A stretch of DNA of 46,071 nt, from positions 1-46,071 of the forward strand of contig JAFYDF010000001.1 in NCBI GenBank assembly GCA_017544935.1, in the 5' to 3' direction. Position numbers and translations under genes: made by a program. The notes under the pieces are model-generated. The model had not been told where the DNA came from, ran no database searches, and saw only the letters and a program-made list of their open reading frames with translations. Below, piece after piece: positions 36,203 to 44,214 of the stretch. Positions within the stretch are counted from its first letter, which is position 1. The number at the start of each line of letters is the position of its first letter. Source of the DNA: Clostridia bacterium. Lineage in GTDB: Bacteria; Bacillota; Clostridia; Christensenellales; Aristaeellaceae.

Positions 36203-37051
36203 TTATTTCTGCTCGCTTTCTTTTTTGTGCAGATATTTAGCAATGGAAAGAGCAGCGATATTGCCCTGTCCTACAGCTCGCGCAGCCTGGTAGGGAGCGC
36301 CCGTAATGTCACCGGCAGCGAATACGCCTTCAATACTAGTCGCCAGGTTTTCATCCACTGCCACAGCCTCACCATTCATTGCAAGATGTGGCAAAAGCGT
36401 GGAAAGAGCAACGGCAGGCCGCAGAATGAACACGCAATCATATGCCTTTTCGCCCCGGTCGGTAACAAGCACCACACCTTCGCCTTCCGCACGCAGTGAC
36501 CTTGGCGCATCTGGACATACGGTCACGCCATCCGGTGCATCGTGCGGTTTTTCCATATAGTAATCCACAGGGCAGATGGAACAAAGGAAACGGACATCTT
36601 CTTCAAAGGAAGTATCTTGCGCAATTACGGCTACAGGGCGTCCACGATAGAGCATTCCATCACATGTAGCACAATAACTGACCCCTTGGCCAACCAGAGT
36701 ATCCTCACCATCAATGCGTGCCACGCGTCCAATTCCTGCCGCCAGCAAGACCGCATCGCAGGCAATCATTTCTTCCCCCGCCAACACGGTAAATCCGCGA
36801 CGAGATTTCTGAATGTAACGTGCCAACTCGTTTTTCAGTACTGCACCAGCCTCTTCCGCCTGCTTGCGAAAGTTTTGAAGCATATCTCCACCCGCTGTCT
36901 GCGGAAGGCCTGGATAATTATCCACACGCTTGGCTTTTTCCAACGCGCCTCCGGAAGCATAAAGCACTGTCACATCCACACCACGCAGCCGCAGTGTAAG
37001 CGCTGCAGAACAACCAGCAGGTCCTGCACCAATGATCAGCACATGAGACAT
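36203..37051 (-). CDS. Thioredoxin-reductase-like flavoprotein lacking NADPH-binding motifs
   Basis: 282 residues, slightly short. FAD motif GAGPAGCSAALTL (8-20), NYPGLP, the redox pair Cys127-Ala-Thr-Cys130 in GVSYCATCDG, and the C-terminal VFAAGDITGAPYQAARAVGQG are intact. The NADPH-domain GxGxxA motif is replaced by AVIAQDTSFEED (141-152), and the HRRxxxR phosphate motif is missing (YYMEKPHDAP instead). This resembles the ferredoxin-dependent flavin thioredoxin reductases of clostridia, and not a standard TrxB. No thioredoxin gene is adjacent. Confidence 0.85.
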   Translation of the reverse strand: MSHVLIIGAGPAGCSAALTLRLRGVDVTVLYASGGALEKAKRVDNYPGLPQTAGGDMLQNFRKQAEEAGAVLKNELARYIQKSRRGFTVLAGEEMIACDAVLLAAGIGRVARIDGEDTLVGQGVSYCATCDGMLYRGRPVAVIAQDTSFEEDVRFLCSICPVDYYMEKPHDAPDGVTVCPDAPRSLRAEGEGVVLVTDRGEKAYDCVFILRPAVALSTLLPHLAMNGEAVAVDENLATSIEGVFAAGDITGAPYQAARAVGQGNIAALSIAKYLHKKESEQK

Positions 37052-37085
37052 AATATACGCCCCCTTTTACCACATTACAAAAATT

Positions 37086-37094
37086 AGTATATCA
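37086..37094 (-). promoter_or_regulatory. Extended -10 promoter of the thioredoxin-reductase-like gene
   Basis: On the minus strand TGATATACT (37094-37086), with TTGCAA 15 bp further upstream as a poorly spaced -35. Confidence 0.55.
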
Positions 37095-37121
37095 CATTTT
37101 ATAGAATTGCAACATATTCAT

Positions 37122-37135
37122 ATGGTAAAAACCAT
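37122..37135. promoter_or_regulatory. Small inverted repeat between divergent promoters
   Basis: ATGGT-AAAA-ACCAT (37122-37135) lies just upstream of the truA -35 and of the divergent flavoprotein promoter, a position suited to a shared operator. It is short and may be chance. Confidence 0.2.
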
Positions 37136-37137
37136 GC

Positions 37138-37166
37138 TTGCCAGTGCTCGGGCCGAATGCTATAAT
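37138..37166 (+). promoter_or_regulatory. Sigma-A promoter of truA
   Basis: TTGCCA (37138-37143), 17-bp spacer, TGC-extended perfect TATAAT (37161-37166). It places transcription start at ~37173 and so rules out translation starts before that. Confidence 0.82.
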
Positions 37167-37199
37167 GCGGAAGCAGATGATTACAGGGAGGGAACTTGT

Positions 37200-37994
37200 G
37201 TGCGTCCGGAAGGCGATTTCAAAAAAGTGCTGCTGACGCTTGAATATGACGGTTCGGAATTTGCCGGCTGGCAGAGGCAGGCACGCTTCCGTACCATTCA
37301 GGGCGAGGTCGAGCACGCGTTGGAACGTGCGCTTGGACGTGAGACCACATTGTGGGGTGCCAGCCGCACCGATGCAGGCGTCAATGCCACCGGACAGCGT
37401 GCACATTTCTACAATCTCAGCACCATCCCCACTGAAAAGTTTCCTTTTGTGCTTAATACCATGCTGCCTCCCGATATCCGCGTACGCGCCGCACGTGAAA
37501 TTCCAGACAGCATTCACGCGCGCTTCTCCTGCCGCGGCAAAATCTATACATACCGCATCTGGAACAACCGCCATGCCAGCGCCATGCGCCGCCACTTCAC
37601 CACGCACATTCCCGTGCCCGTGGATGAATACAAAATGCAGCAGGCCGCGCTGCGTATGATTGGCTGCCATGATTTTGCAGCATTCCAGTCCGCAGGAGGT
37701 ACAGCCAAGACTACGGTCCGCCATATATTTGGCATCGATATCGACCGCAGTGGTGATGATGTAACAATGGTCGTCCGCGGAAGTGCATTCCTTTATAACA
37801 TGGTACGCATCATGGCAGGGACACTGATTGCCATTGGACAGAGCCGCCTGTCTCCCGACTGCATTGACGAAGCGCTTGCCACAGGCAACCGATTGGTGCT
37901 AGGCGTAACCGCTCCGCCCGAAGGCCTTGAACTGACAAGGATCTTTTATGATCTGGAAGGTGACCGTCCGCCCGAGGATATGCACATAGGATAA
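37200..37994 (+). CDS. truA: tRNA pseudouridine synthase A
   Basis: 264 residues from GTG 37200, seven bases after GGGAGGGA. A longer in-frame form (from 37107) would start upstream of the promoter at 37138-37166, so it is rejected. TruA hallmarks: LEYDGSEFAGWQRQ, catalytic Asp58 in GASRTDAGVNATGQ, RFSCRGKIYTYRIW, GCHDFAAF and FLYNMVRIMAGTL. It makes pseudouridine at positions 38-40 of the tRNA anticodon arm. Monocistronic. Confidence 0.95.
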   Translation: MRPEGDFKKVLLTLEYDGSEFAGWQRQARFRTIQGEVEHALERALGRETTLWGASRTDAGVNATGQRAHFYNLSTIPTEKFPFVLNTMLPPDIRVRAAREIPDSIHARFSCRGKIYTYRIWNNRHASAMRRHFTTHIPVPVDEYKMQQAALRMIGCHDFAAFQSAGGTAKTTVRHIFGIDIDRSGDDVTMVVRGSAFLYNMVRIMAGTLIAIGQSRLSPDCIDEALATGNRLVLGVTAPPEGLELTRIFYDLEGDRPPEDMHIG

Positions 37995-38010
37995 ACCCAG
38001 ACAGCGTAAA

Positions 38011-38047
38011 CAGGCACAGCCGATCGGCTGTGCCTGTTGGTTTCTTT
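38011..38047 (+). terminator. Terminator after truA, possibly shared with glgD
   Basis: An 11-bp stem (38011-38021 with 38026-38036; CAGGCACAGCC / GGCTGTGCCTG) around a GATC loop, followed by TTGGTTTCTTT. AAA on the left side may let it stop the convergent glgCD transcript too. Confidence 0.7.
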
Positions 38048-38055
38048 GAGTTCTC

Positions 38056-39177
38056 TTAAACGATGGTGCCTTTAGAAATAACCACCGGATAGGTACGTGG
38101 TGCGCTAAGCGTCAGACCTTCACGCACGGTTACCTGCTTATCCAGGATGCAGCCCTCTACATGAGCCCCTTCCATGATATAACCATCCTGGAATATGACA
38201 GCATTGCGAACAACGGCTCCACGGTGAACACGTACGCCACGGAACAGTACGCTATTCTCTACTGTACCTTCAATGATACAGCCATCAGCTAGCAGTGAAT
38301 TCTTCACCTGTGCTCCAGGCGCATAGCGAGAAGGCATCTCATCGCGGATCTTGGTCCAGATAGGACAATCAGGGCGGAACAGCTGCCGACGCACTGAAGA
38401 CTGAAGCAGCGCCATCGAGCAGTCAAAATATGCTTGGACACTGTCAAGTCTCCACGCCGGAGACTGGTTCTGCCAGCCATAAATCTTCAGGCTCTCATCA
38501 CGCACAGCCTGCAGAAGCACCTCGCGCGTAAAATGATAATGTGCACGGCTGACAGCACGGTCGGTCAGCTCGATCAGCAGTTCACGACGGATAAGGAATG
38601 CCTCCATGTATACGCTCTCAAAACGCGGCAGCATAGGTGAAGACTCCATCTCGCGTACACGGCCATGCTCATCAAGACGCATATAATGACCGCTGCCGCT
38701 CCGCAGCAGACCTTTATCATTGGAATACATCAACGTAATATCGGCACCGTTGCGGATATGCTGAGAAAGCATAGCATCGAAATCTGCCGTATAGAGAATA
38801 CCACTGTCGGTGACAAGTACATACCTTTCACGGCTCCGGCGCAGGTACTGCTGGTTGCTCCGGATAGCATCCATGAGGCCGCTATACACGCCTACACTGT
38901 CTGCCGTCAGGAAGGGCGGCAAAATTACTAGGCCCTGACGCTTACCATGCAGGTCCCATTCCTTGCCGCTGCCCAGATGGTCCATCAAGCTGCGGTAGTT
39001 TTTCTGCGTAATCACGCCTACATTGCGTGCCCCGCCTGCTACAAGAGAAGAAAGCAGAAAGTCAATCACGCGGTAACGCGAACAAACCGGAACAGCCGCT
39101 ACAGCACGCAGTGCGGTCAGTTCATTCATCCGATCGCCGTTATCACCGGTATAGATCAAACCCATCAGGTCGTTCAT
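38056..39177 (-). CDS. glgD: GlgD, glucose-1-phosphate adenylyltransferase regulatory-type subunit
   Basis: 373 residues from ATG 39177 (GGGAGGTG upstream), 13 nt after the glgC stop; the frame extends upstream but over glgC. It opens NDLMGLIYTGDN in place of the catalytic GGxGTRL loop, as in Firmicutes GlgD, then RYRVIDFLLSSLVAGGARNVGVITQ and YVLVTDSGILYTADFD. The C-terminal left-handed beta-helix region has the hexapeptide pattern (NSLLADGCIIEGTVENSVLF in parts). It probably pairs with GlgC to make ADP-glucose for glycogen. Confidence 0.93.
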   Translation of the reverse strand: MNDLMGLIYTGDNGDRMNELTALRAVAAVPVCSRYRVIDFLLSSLVAGGARNVGVITQKNYRSLMDHLGSGKEWDLHGKRQGLVILPPFLTADSVGVYSGLMDAIRSNQQYLRRSRERYVLVTDSGILYTADFDAMLSQHIRNGADITLMYSNDKGLLRSGSGHYMRLDEHGRVREMESSPMLPRFESVYMEAFLIRRELLIELTDRAVSRAHYHFTREVLLQAVRDESLKIYGWQNQSPAWRLDSVQAYFDCSMALLQSSVRRQLFRPDCPIWTKIRDEMPSRYAPGAQVKNSLLADGCIIEGTVENSVLFRGVRVHRGAVVRNAVIFQDGYIMEGAHVEGCILDKQVTVREGLTLSAPRTYPVVISKGTIV

Positions 39178-39190
39178 GTCGGCACCTCCC

Positions 39191-40363
39191 TTACTGCTCG
39201 CACTGAGTGCCGGCAGGAACTTTGACGCCCTCCGGTACCAGTACGCCCTGGCCGACCACGGCAATGTCGCCCTCGGCCTCGCCTACCGTCGCGCCTGCGC
39301 CGATCTCAGCGTTTTCAGCCACAATAGCGCGGCGGACAACCGCACCATTGCGGATGATGGCACCAGGCATAATAACACTGTCTATTACCTGAGCGCCTTC
39401 TTCAATTATGACGCCAGTGGACAGAATGCTGTGTTTCACACATCCATGCACTTCACAGCCTTCAGTGACCAGTGAATCGTCTACTTCCGCATCTGCCGCA
39501 ATAAACTGCGGGCCGCTGCCGAAGGAACGCGCATACACGCGCCATTTTTTATCATGCAGGTCGATGGGCAGCGGTGTAGTCAGCAGGTCCATATTGGCTT
39601 CCCACAGACTATTCACTGTGCCTACGTCCTTCCAATAATCATTGAAGGAGAATGCCACCATGCGGCAGCCGTCACCAAGCATCGTTGGAATGATGTTTTT
39701 GCCGAAGTCATTGCTGCTGTTCGTATCCTGCTCGTCGCGTTCCAGATAGGCACGCAGTTTTGCCCAGGTGAACACATACACACCCATGCTGGCATTATTG
39801 GATTTCGGCTGAGGCGGCTTTTCCTCGAACTCGACAATACGTCCTTCCGGATCGGTATTCATGATGCCAAAGCGGCTGGCCTCTTCCCAAGGAACCTGAC
39901 GTACGGCAATAGTGGCATCTGCTTGGTGTTCAATATGATGGCGAAGCATTGCAGCATAATCCATCTTGTAGATATGGTCACCCGAAAGGATGAGCACATA
40001 ATCCGGATCAAACTGCTGAATGAAAGGTATGTTCTGATAAATGGCATTTGCTGTGCCGCGGTACCATTCACCCGTTTTGCCTGTATGATACGGAGGCAGC
40101 ACATATACACCGCCATTGCTGACGTCCAAATCCCACGGTGCACCTGAGCCGATGTAGGCATTCAGCTCCAGCGGCTGGAACTGTGTCAGTACACCTACGG
40201 TATCAATGCCCGAATTGGTGCAGTTGGACAGAGGGAAATCAATGATGCGGTATTTTCCACCGAATGGTACGGCGGGTTTGGCCATATGACGCGTCAGCAC
40301 GCCCAGGCGAGTCCCCTGGCCGCCTGCCAGCAGCATGGCCACGCATTCTTTTTTGCGTATCAC
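39191..40363 (-). CDS. glgC: Glucose-1-phosphate adenylyltransferase, catalytic subunit
   Basis: 390 residues from GTG 40363 after GGGAAGGA. Catalytic loop [14 protein letters not shown] (11-24), [56 protein letters not shown] and the C-terminal beta-helix hexapeptides are all present. It makes ADP-glucose from ATP and glucose-1-phosphate. It is the first gene of a two-gene operon with glgD. No glycogen synthase or branching enzyme lies nearby. Confidence 0.97.
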   Translation of the reverse strand: MIRKKECVAMLLAGGQGTRLGVLTRHMAKPAVPFGGKYRIIDFPLSNCTNSGIDTVGVLTQFQPLELNAYIGSGAPWDLDVSNGGVYVLPPYHTGKTGEWYRGTANAIYQNIPFIQQFDPDYVLILSGDHIYKMDYAAMLRHHIEHQADATIAVRQVPWEEASRFGIMNTDPEGRIVEFEEKPPQPKSNNASMGVYVFTWAKLRAYLERDEQDTNSSNDFGKNIIPTMLGDGCRMVAFSFNDYWKDVGTVNSLWEANMDLLTTPLPIDLHDKKWRVYARSFGSGPQFIAADAEVDDSLVTEGCEVHGCVKHSILSTGVIIEEGAQVIDSVIMPGAIIRNGAVVRRAIVAENAEIGAGATVGEAEGDIAVVGQGVLVPEGVKVPAGTQCEQ

Positions 40364-40407
40364 GTTACAGTCCTTCCCTTCGCATATTATTCAAGGTCGC
40401 TATTTCC

Positions 40408-40436
40408 ATTTTATAGGATGAAAAAACGCCTGTCAA
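40408..40436 (-). promoter_or_regulatory. glgCD promoter, -35 inside the upstream terminator
   Basis: On the minus strand: perfect TTGACA (40436-40431), 17-bp spacer, TAAAAT (40413-40408); a TATAAA reading at 15 bp is also possible. The -35 is part of the hairpin 40425-40448. Confidence 0.75.
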
Positions 40437-40448
40437 TGGACAGGCGTT
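40421..40448 (-). terminator. Rho-independent terminator of the CofE-like gene
   Basis: A perfect 10-bp stem (40425-40434 with 40439-40448; AACGCCTGTC / GACAGGCGTT, 4-nt loop), followed on the minus strand by a U-run (AAAAAA at 40421-40426). It ends 17 nt after the CofE-like stop. Confidence 0.88.
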
Positions 40449-40464
40449 GACCAGAAAGAACAAA

Positions 40465-41208
40465 TCAAGTCAAAGGGCGTATCAGAATAAAGGGCGTCAG
40501 TTCATCACCCTGGCCGGAAGGATTATCCTTGAGGGCATCCTGAATCTGTGCATCGGTCAGCGGAAAGCCATGGCATTTACCCAGCTGGTTCTGATCGATG
40601 TCATTAGCATCCATCAGGACGGTGGGAATACCTGTTTTTTTCAGAATCTCGTCGCAAAGCTCTTCAGCGTTCTCGGGGTTGATCAAAGCCAGGCTCTTAT
40701 ACCGTTCGAAGCTGGAACGGTAATAGAAGCCATCAATCCCGGCCACGCCAGGCCCGACAATCTTATAAAACACGCCTTTAACGCCAAACACTTTCGTCAC
40801 CGCGGAAGCAATTGCCGCAAATACCACTTTAGGCGCACCGACCATATCAATTGCAAGCTGTAGTTTATAAGGATCATGCATGCCGATACCAGCAGTTGTC
40901 TCGCTGGCACGCGGAGCAAGTAATTTAGCCCAAAACCCCGGCTTAACCTGCTCTTTTGTTCGCACGGTCTTTTCGCACATAGCCATTACTTTTGCGCCGA
41001 AAGACAGCACATCACCCTTCTTATACAGCGGGCGAATATAGCGTTCTACCAGCTCGCACTTATCCTCGCCTACTTCGATAAAATGCGTTTGAACCGCATA
41101 GCGCTGATAGCTTTTTCCATCGTTACCCTTGAGTATGCCGCGATCATAATAAACGACGCCATTCTCCTCGCGCCGTGCTTCTGCCTTGTTGCGTGATTCT
41201 GCCGCCAT
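40465..41208 (-). CDS. CofE/FbiB-like F420-0:gamma-glutamyl ligase-family protein
   Basis: 247 residues from ATG 41208 with GGGAGG upstream. The F420_ligase pattern is recognisable: VERYIRPLYKKGDVLSFGAKVMAMCE, an insert KPGFWAKLLAPRASETTAGIGMHDPYKLQLAIDMVGAPKV (~90-130), IVGPGVAGIDG, and VLMDANDIDQNQLGKC. In archaea and actinobacteria the family adds glutamate to F420-0. Clostridia generally do not make F420, and no cof/fbi genes are seen, so this homologue probably acts on something else. It is monocistronic with its own promoter and terminator. Confidence 0.85.
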   Translation of the reverse strand: MAAESRNKAEARREENGVVYYDRGILKGNDGKSYQRYAVQTHFIEVGEDKCELVERYIRPLYKKGDVLSFGAKVMAMCEKTVRTKEQVKPGFWAKLLAPRASETTAGIGMHDPYKLQLAIDMVGAPKVVFAAIASAVTKVFGVKGVFYKIVGPGVAGIDGFYYRSSFERYKSLALINPENAEELCDEILKKTGIPTVLMDANDIDQNQLGKCHGFPLTDAQIQDALKDNPSGQGDELTPFILIRPLT

Positions 41209-41241
41209 ATAGCTGGCCTCCCGTCCGAATATTCTGCCCTC

Positions 41242-41270
41242 ACTTTACGCGCACAGTTCTCATTTGTCAA
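41242..41270 (-). promoter_or_regulatory. Promoter of the CofE-like gene
   Basis: On the minus strand: perfect TTGACA (41270-41265), 17-bp spacer, TAAAGT (41247-41242). Confidence 0.72.
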
Positions 41271-41280
41271 TCTTTTTACA

Positions 41281-41309
41281 TTGAATTCCATGTTTGTGAG
41301 GCGTATAAT
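41281..41309 (+). promoter_or_regulatory. Promoter of the uncharacterised 359-residue protein gene
   Basis: TTGAAT (41281-41286), 17-bp spacer, perfect TATAAT (41304-41309), 24 nt before the ATG. Confidence 0.8.
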
Positions 41310-41333
41310 TACAGAAAAAACGAGGTGTGCAAC

Positions 41334-42413
41334 ATGAAGAACGAGAATCTGCCCAAATCTCTTTATGGCGGCGCCTGGGCTAAGCCAGCCAATCATCTGC
41401 AGGGCATTGCCTGTGATGAAGAGCACCGTTATATGTATATGACTTTCACTGATCGCCTGATCAAAGTGGATATGGCGAAAAACGAAATCGTAGCCAGCGT
41501 GACCGGCCTCCTGGCCGGCAGCATTTACGGCGGTGGAGCACATCTGGGATGCCTTTGCTATCGTGACGGAAAGGTGTATGGTTCTCTCGAATACAAAGCT
41601 GCCGAGAAGTTCTATGTAGCGGTGTTTGATTGTGAAAAGATGACCGCCATGGACATGAATTATAAGACCAGCGGTGTTATGACCACCCTGTATATGGACG
41701 AAGTAGTCCGTGACTACACTGACGACCTGGACGTCGGAGAACATGACAACACTCCCGATACGCTCGGTCACCGTTACGGTTGTTCCGGTATTGACGGCAT
41801 CACCTTCGGCTCTATGCCGGGTGACAAAGGCGGGAAGGAGTATATGTTCCTTTCTTATGGTATATACCGCCATCTAACACGCCAGGATGATGACTATCAG
41901 GTGCTGCTGGTATTTGATCCCGATACATTTGTGTCACTACCTTTTGACCAGGATCACCCTCATATGCAGGGTCCGAAACTCTACAAAAAACTGTTTGTGT
42001 ATACAGGCAATACCAATTACGGCGTACAGAATCTGGAATATGACCAGGACACAGGCGATCTGTGGATGATGGTATACGAGGGTCGTAAACCACAGTACCC
42101 CAATTATCCGGTTTATTTGGTGGATGGGAGCATCCCCCCGCATGAAGAGACGCTGCGCATCTACGGCAAAGCCTATCCTGAAAACCTGCGCGGCGAAGTC
42201 CTTACCCTCAAAGAAGGCGCCGGCCAGTATCATTCAGAAAGCGGTGTCTGGGGCATCCCCGTCATGCCGGGCAAGGCAGATACCGGCTTCATCTCGCTAG
42301 GCGGCGATCTTTTCTATGTGGCCGAATCTGGGAAAGAAAATGATCTGCAATACGGATATGCTACTTTGATGCGCTTAAACCGCAAAGACTGGACTTTCAG
42401 TAAAGTAGAATAA
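41334..42413 (+). CDS. Uncharacterised protein, possibly a beta-propeller
   Basis: 359 residues from ATG 41334 after CGAGGTG; an in-frame extension upstream crosses the promoter and is rejected. No signal peptide or membrane helix, so cytosolic. Repeating strands such as QGIACDEEHRYMYMTFTDRLIKVD, YRDGKVYGSLEY, YMFLSYGIY, VLLVFDPDTF, LEYDQDTGDLWMMVYEG and LGGDLFYVAESG follow a propeller-blade rhythm. Gly, Tyr and acidic residues cluster between strands. I do not recognise a named family or catalytic site. It is monocistronic, between the CofE-like gene and the flavinylation operon. Confidence 0.75.
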   Translation: MKNENLPKSLYGGAWAKPANHLQGIACDEEHRYMYMTFTDRLIKVDMAKNEIVASVTGLLAGSIYGGGAHLGCLCYRDGKVYGSLEYKAAEKFYVAVFDCEKMTAMDMNYKTSGVMTTLYMDEVVRDYTDDLDVGEHDNTPDTLGHRYGCSGIDGITFGSMPGDKGGKEYMFLSYGIYRHLTRQDDDYQVLLVFDPDTFVSLPFDQDHPHMQGPKLYKKLFVYTGNTNYGVQNLEYDQDTGDLWMMVYEGRKPQYPNYPVYLVDGSIPPHEETLRIYGKAYPENLRGEVLTLKEGAGQYHSESGVWGIPVMPGKADTGFISLGGDLFYVAESGKENDLQYGYATLMRLNRKDWTFSKVE

Positions 42414-42445
42414 TGTAGAAAAGCGTGAAAAAACCGCATCCACGC

Positions 42446-42474
42446 TTGTCATCAGAACTGTTTCATGATAAAAT
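42446..42474 (+). promoter_or_regulatory. Promoter of the flavinylation operon
   Basis: TTGTCA (42446-42451), 17-bp spacer, TGA-extended TAAAAT (42469-42474), 52 nt before the apbE ATG. No FMN riboswitch is recognisable in the leader. Confidence 0.75.
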
Positions 42475-42526
42475 GGTTTCGTGTCTACACATGAGGCCAT
42501 TTTTTGTAAGGACGTGATCAATTTCC

Positions 42527-43597
42527 ATGGTATTCCGCCGTTCCCTGCTTTGTCTGGCAGCAGTCCTTTGTCTTGTGCTGTGCAGTTGTGTTCCGTATGA
42601 GGCAAACGCCGTCTCGTCCATGCAAAAGTATAGCGGGACTTTCTATGGTGCCTTTGATACCATAATCTCCTTGATCGGTTATGCCGAAAAAGAGGAGACA
42701 TTCAATACTGCTTTTGCTGAAACACAGAAATTGTTCGAGCACTATCATCGCATCTATGATGCATACAATGCTTACGAAGGCGTCAACAACCTGTATGCCG
42801 TTAATAAATATGCCGGAGCCGGTCCAGTTCCCGCAGAACCGGAACTGATTGATCTGCTGCTGTACATGAAAGAACTGCAGCCGCTTCTGCTAGACCGCGT
42901 TAACGTGGCGCTTGGCTCTGTATTGTCCTGCTGGCATGAATATCGTACCATCGGAGAAGCCGTACCACCAATCGAACAGCTGCAAGCGCTTGCTGAGCAC
43001 TGCAATTATGATGATGTCATCATTGACAAGGATGCAGGTACTGTGTTCTTTGCAGATCCTCATCTGCTGCTTGATGTGGGTGCAGTAGCCAAAGGTTATG
43101 CTTGTGAGCGTGCAGCTGAGGCTTTGCTGAATGGACCTATGCCCTCATTTATCATTAGCGCAGGTGGAAACGTACGCTGCGGGCTTGCTCCAAAAGACGG
43201 ACGCAAGCACTGGGGGGTAGGCATTCAGGATCCTCTTTCAGAACCATTCCTCAACAAGATGCTGGATGTGATCTATACACATGAAATGTCTGTAGTTACC
43301 AGCGGGGATTACCAGCGCTTTTATGAGGTCAATGGTACGCGGTATCATCACATCATCGATCCTGATACGCTTTTCCCTTCGGACTACATGCACAGCGTAA
43401 CTGTCCTAACGCAGGATTCTGCCTTGGCCGACGCGCTAAGCACCTGCTTTTTCCTTCTTCCCTACGAGAAAGGCCGAGCATTGGCTGATAGTTTGGAGGG
43501 CGTAGAAGTATATTGGGTGCTTGAAGATGGCAGCATCCATTTTACCGATGGGATGGGGGCTTTGCTGCAAAGCCAAGGCGCCTCATCATTGCGCTGA
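42527..43597 (+). CDS. apbE: ApbE FAD:protein FMN transferase, lipoprotein
   Basis: 356 residues. Signal with a lipobox-like LCSC (lipid Cys21), so it is anchored outside the membrane. ApbE motifs: LDVGAVAKGYACERAAEAL (182-200), the SAGGN nucleotide loop (211-215), VVTSGDYQRFYEVNG, HHIIDPDT (274-281) and the metal-binding DSALADALST (297-306). The enzyme transfers FMN from FAD to Ser/Thr of exported target proteins. It is the first of three genes in one unit; the FAD synthetase follows 14 nt after its stop and the predicted FMN acceptor is third. This order supports a dedicated maturation pathway. Confidence 0.95.
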   Translation: MVFRRSLLCLAAVLCLVLCSCVPYEANAVSSMQKYSGTFYGAFDTIISLIGYAEKEETFNTAFAETQKLFEHYHRIYDAYNAYEGVNNLYAVNKYAGAGPVPAEPELIDLLLYMKELQPLLLDRVNVALGSVLSCWHEYRTIGEAVPPIEQLQALAEHCNYDDVIIDKDAGTVFFADPHLLLDVGAVAKGYACERAAEALLNGPMPSFIISAGGNVRCGLAPKDGRKHWGVGIQDPLSEPFLNKMLDVIYTHEMSVVTSGDYQRFYEVNGTRYHHIIDPDTLFPSDYMHSVTVLTQDSALADALSTCFFLLPYEKGRALADSLEGVEVYWVLEDGSIHFTDGMGALLQSQGASSLR

Positions 43598-43611
43598 CGT
43601 GGAGGGTGTCC

Positions 43612-44214
43612 ATGCATCTGATTGAACTCAGCGCACTAACTGCATCTTCTCCCTGCGCGGTATGTCTCGGTACTTTTGATGGCGTTCATCTTGGGCATCA
43701 GGCATTACTTCATGCTACTGCAGATATCGCCCATGAAAAAGGTTTGCTTCCATGTGCGTATACCTTTGATGTCCCACCTGCAGCTGTTCTTGGCAAAAGC
43801 CATGCGGCTGTACTGACAAAGATGGAAGAAAAAGCTGCTCTTATGGCCGCCTGTGGTGTGGATACGATTATTTATTCCCGGTTTGACCGCAATGTGGCTG
43901 CTCAGTCAGCCGAAGACTTTTTTAATGATCTGCTTCTGCGTCAGTTGAATGCACATCATGTAATTATCGGTTTTCATTATCACTTTGGCTGCATGGCCCG
44001 CGGCGATGCCGCTCTTATGCGTTCATTCTGTGAACGCGCTGGAATAGGGCTTACTGTAGTACCCCCTGTACGGCTTGCGGATGGCACGCTTGTATCCAGT
44101 ACTTCCATCCGTGCCTGTCTGGCTTCCGGAAATCGCCGCGGAGCTGAAGAAATGCTCAATCGTCCTCTTTCCGTTCGGGAAGAGGCATTGCTTGGAGGAA
44201 GAGAACATGAGTAA
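43612..44214 (+). CDS. ribF: Stand-alone FAD synthetase (RibF N-terminal domain only)
   Basis: 200 residues from ATG 43612, five bases after GGAGGG; an in-frame GTG at 43606 overlaps the ribosome site. Nucleotidyltransferase motifs: LGTFDGVHLGHQ, GFHYHFGCMARGD and SSTSIRACLASGN. The C-terminal riboflavin kinase domain of ordinary RibF (~300 residues) is absent: the protein stops after RPLSVREEALLGG. It should only make FAD from FMN and ATP, the donor used by ApbE. It overlaps the FMN-binding gene by 8 bp. Another full RibF is expected elsewhere in the genome. Confidence 0.93.
   Translation: MHLIELSALTASSPCAVCLGTFDGVHLGHQALLHATADIAHEKGLLPCAYTFDVPPAAVLGKSHAAVLTKMEEKAALMAACGVDTIIYSRFDRNVAAQSAEDFFNDLLLRQLNAHHVIIGFHYHFGCMARGDAALMRSFCERAGIGLTVVPPVRLADGTLVSSTSIRACLASGNRRGAEEMLNRPLSVREEALLGGREHE

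Noticed and set aside
37107..37199. Longer truA start
   Set aside because: The promoter at 37138-37166 lies inside this extension, and the GTG at 37200 has a good ribosome site.
38056..40363. glgC and glgD as a duplicated assembly error
   Set aside because: The two proteins are clearly divergent, and GlgD lacks the catalytic loop, the normal Firmicutes arrangement.
42421..42447. Terminator after the 359-residue protein gene
   Set aside because: AAGCGTG and CACGCTT pair across a 13-nt loop but no U-tract follows, so it is too weak to call.
42475..42526. FMN riboswitch ahead of the flavinylation operon
   Set aside because: The leader is ~50 nt and lacks the conserved RFN element sequences.
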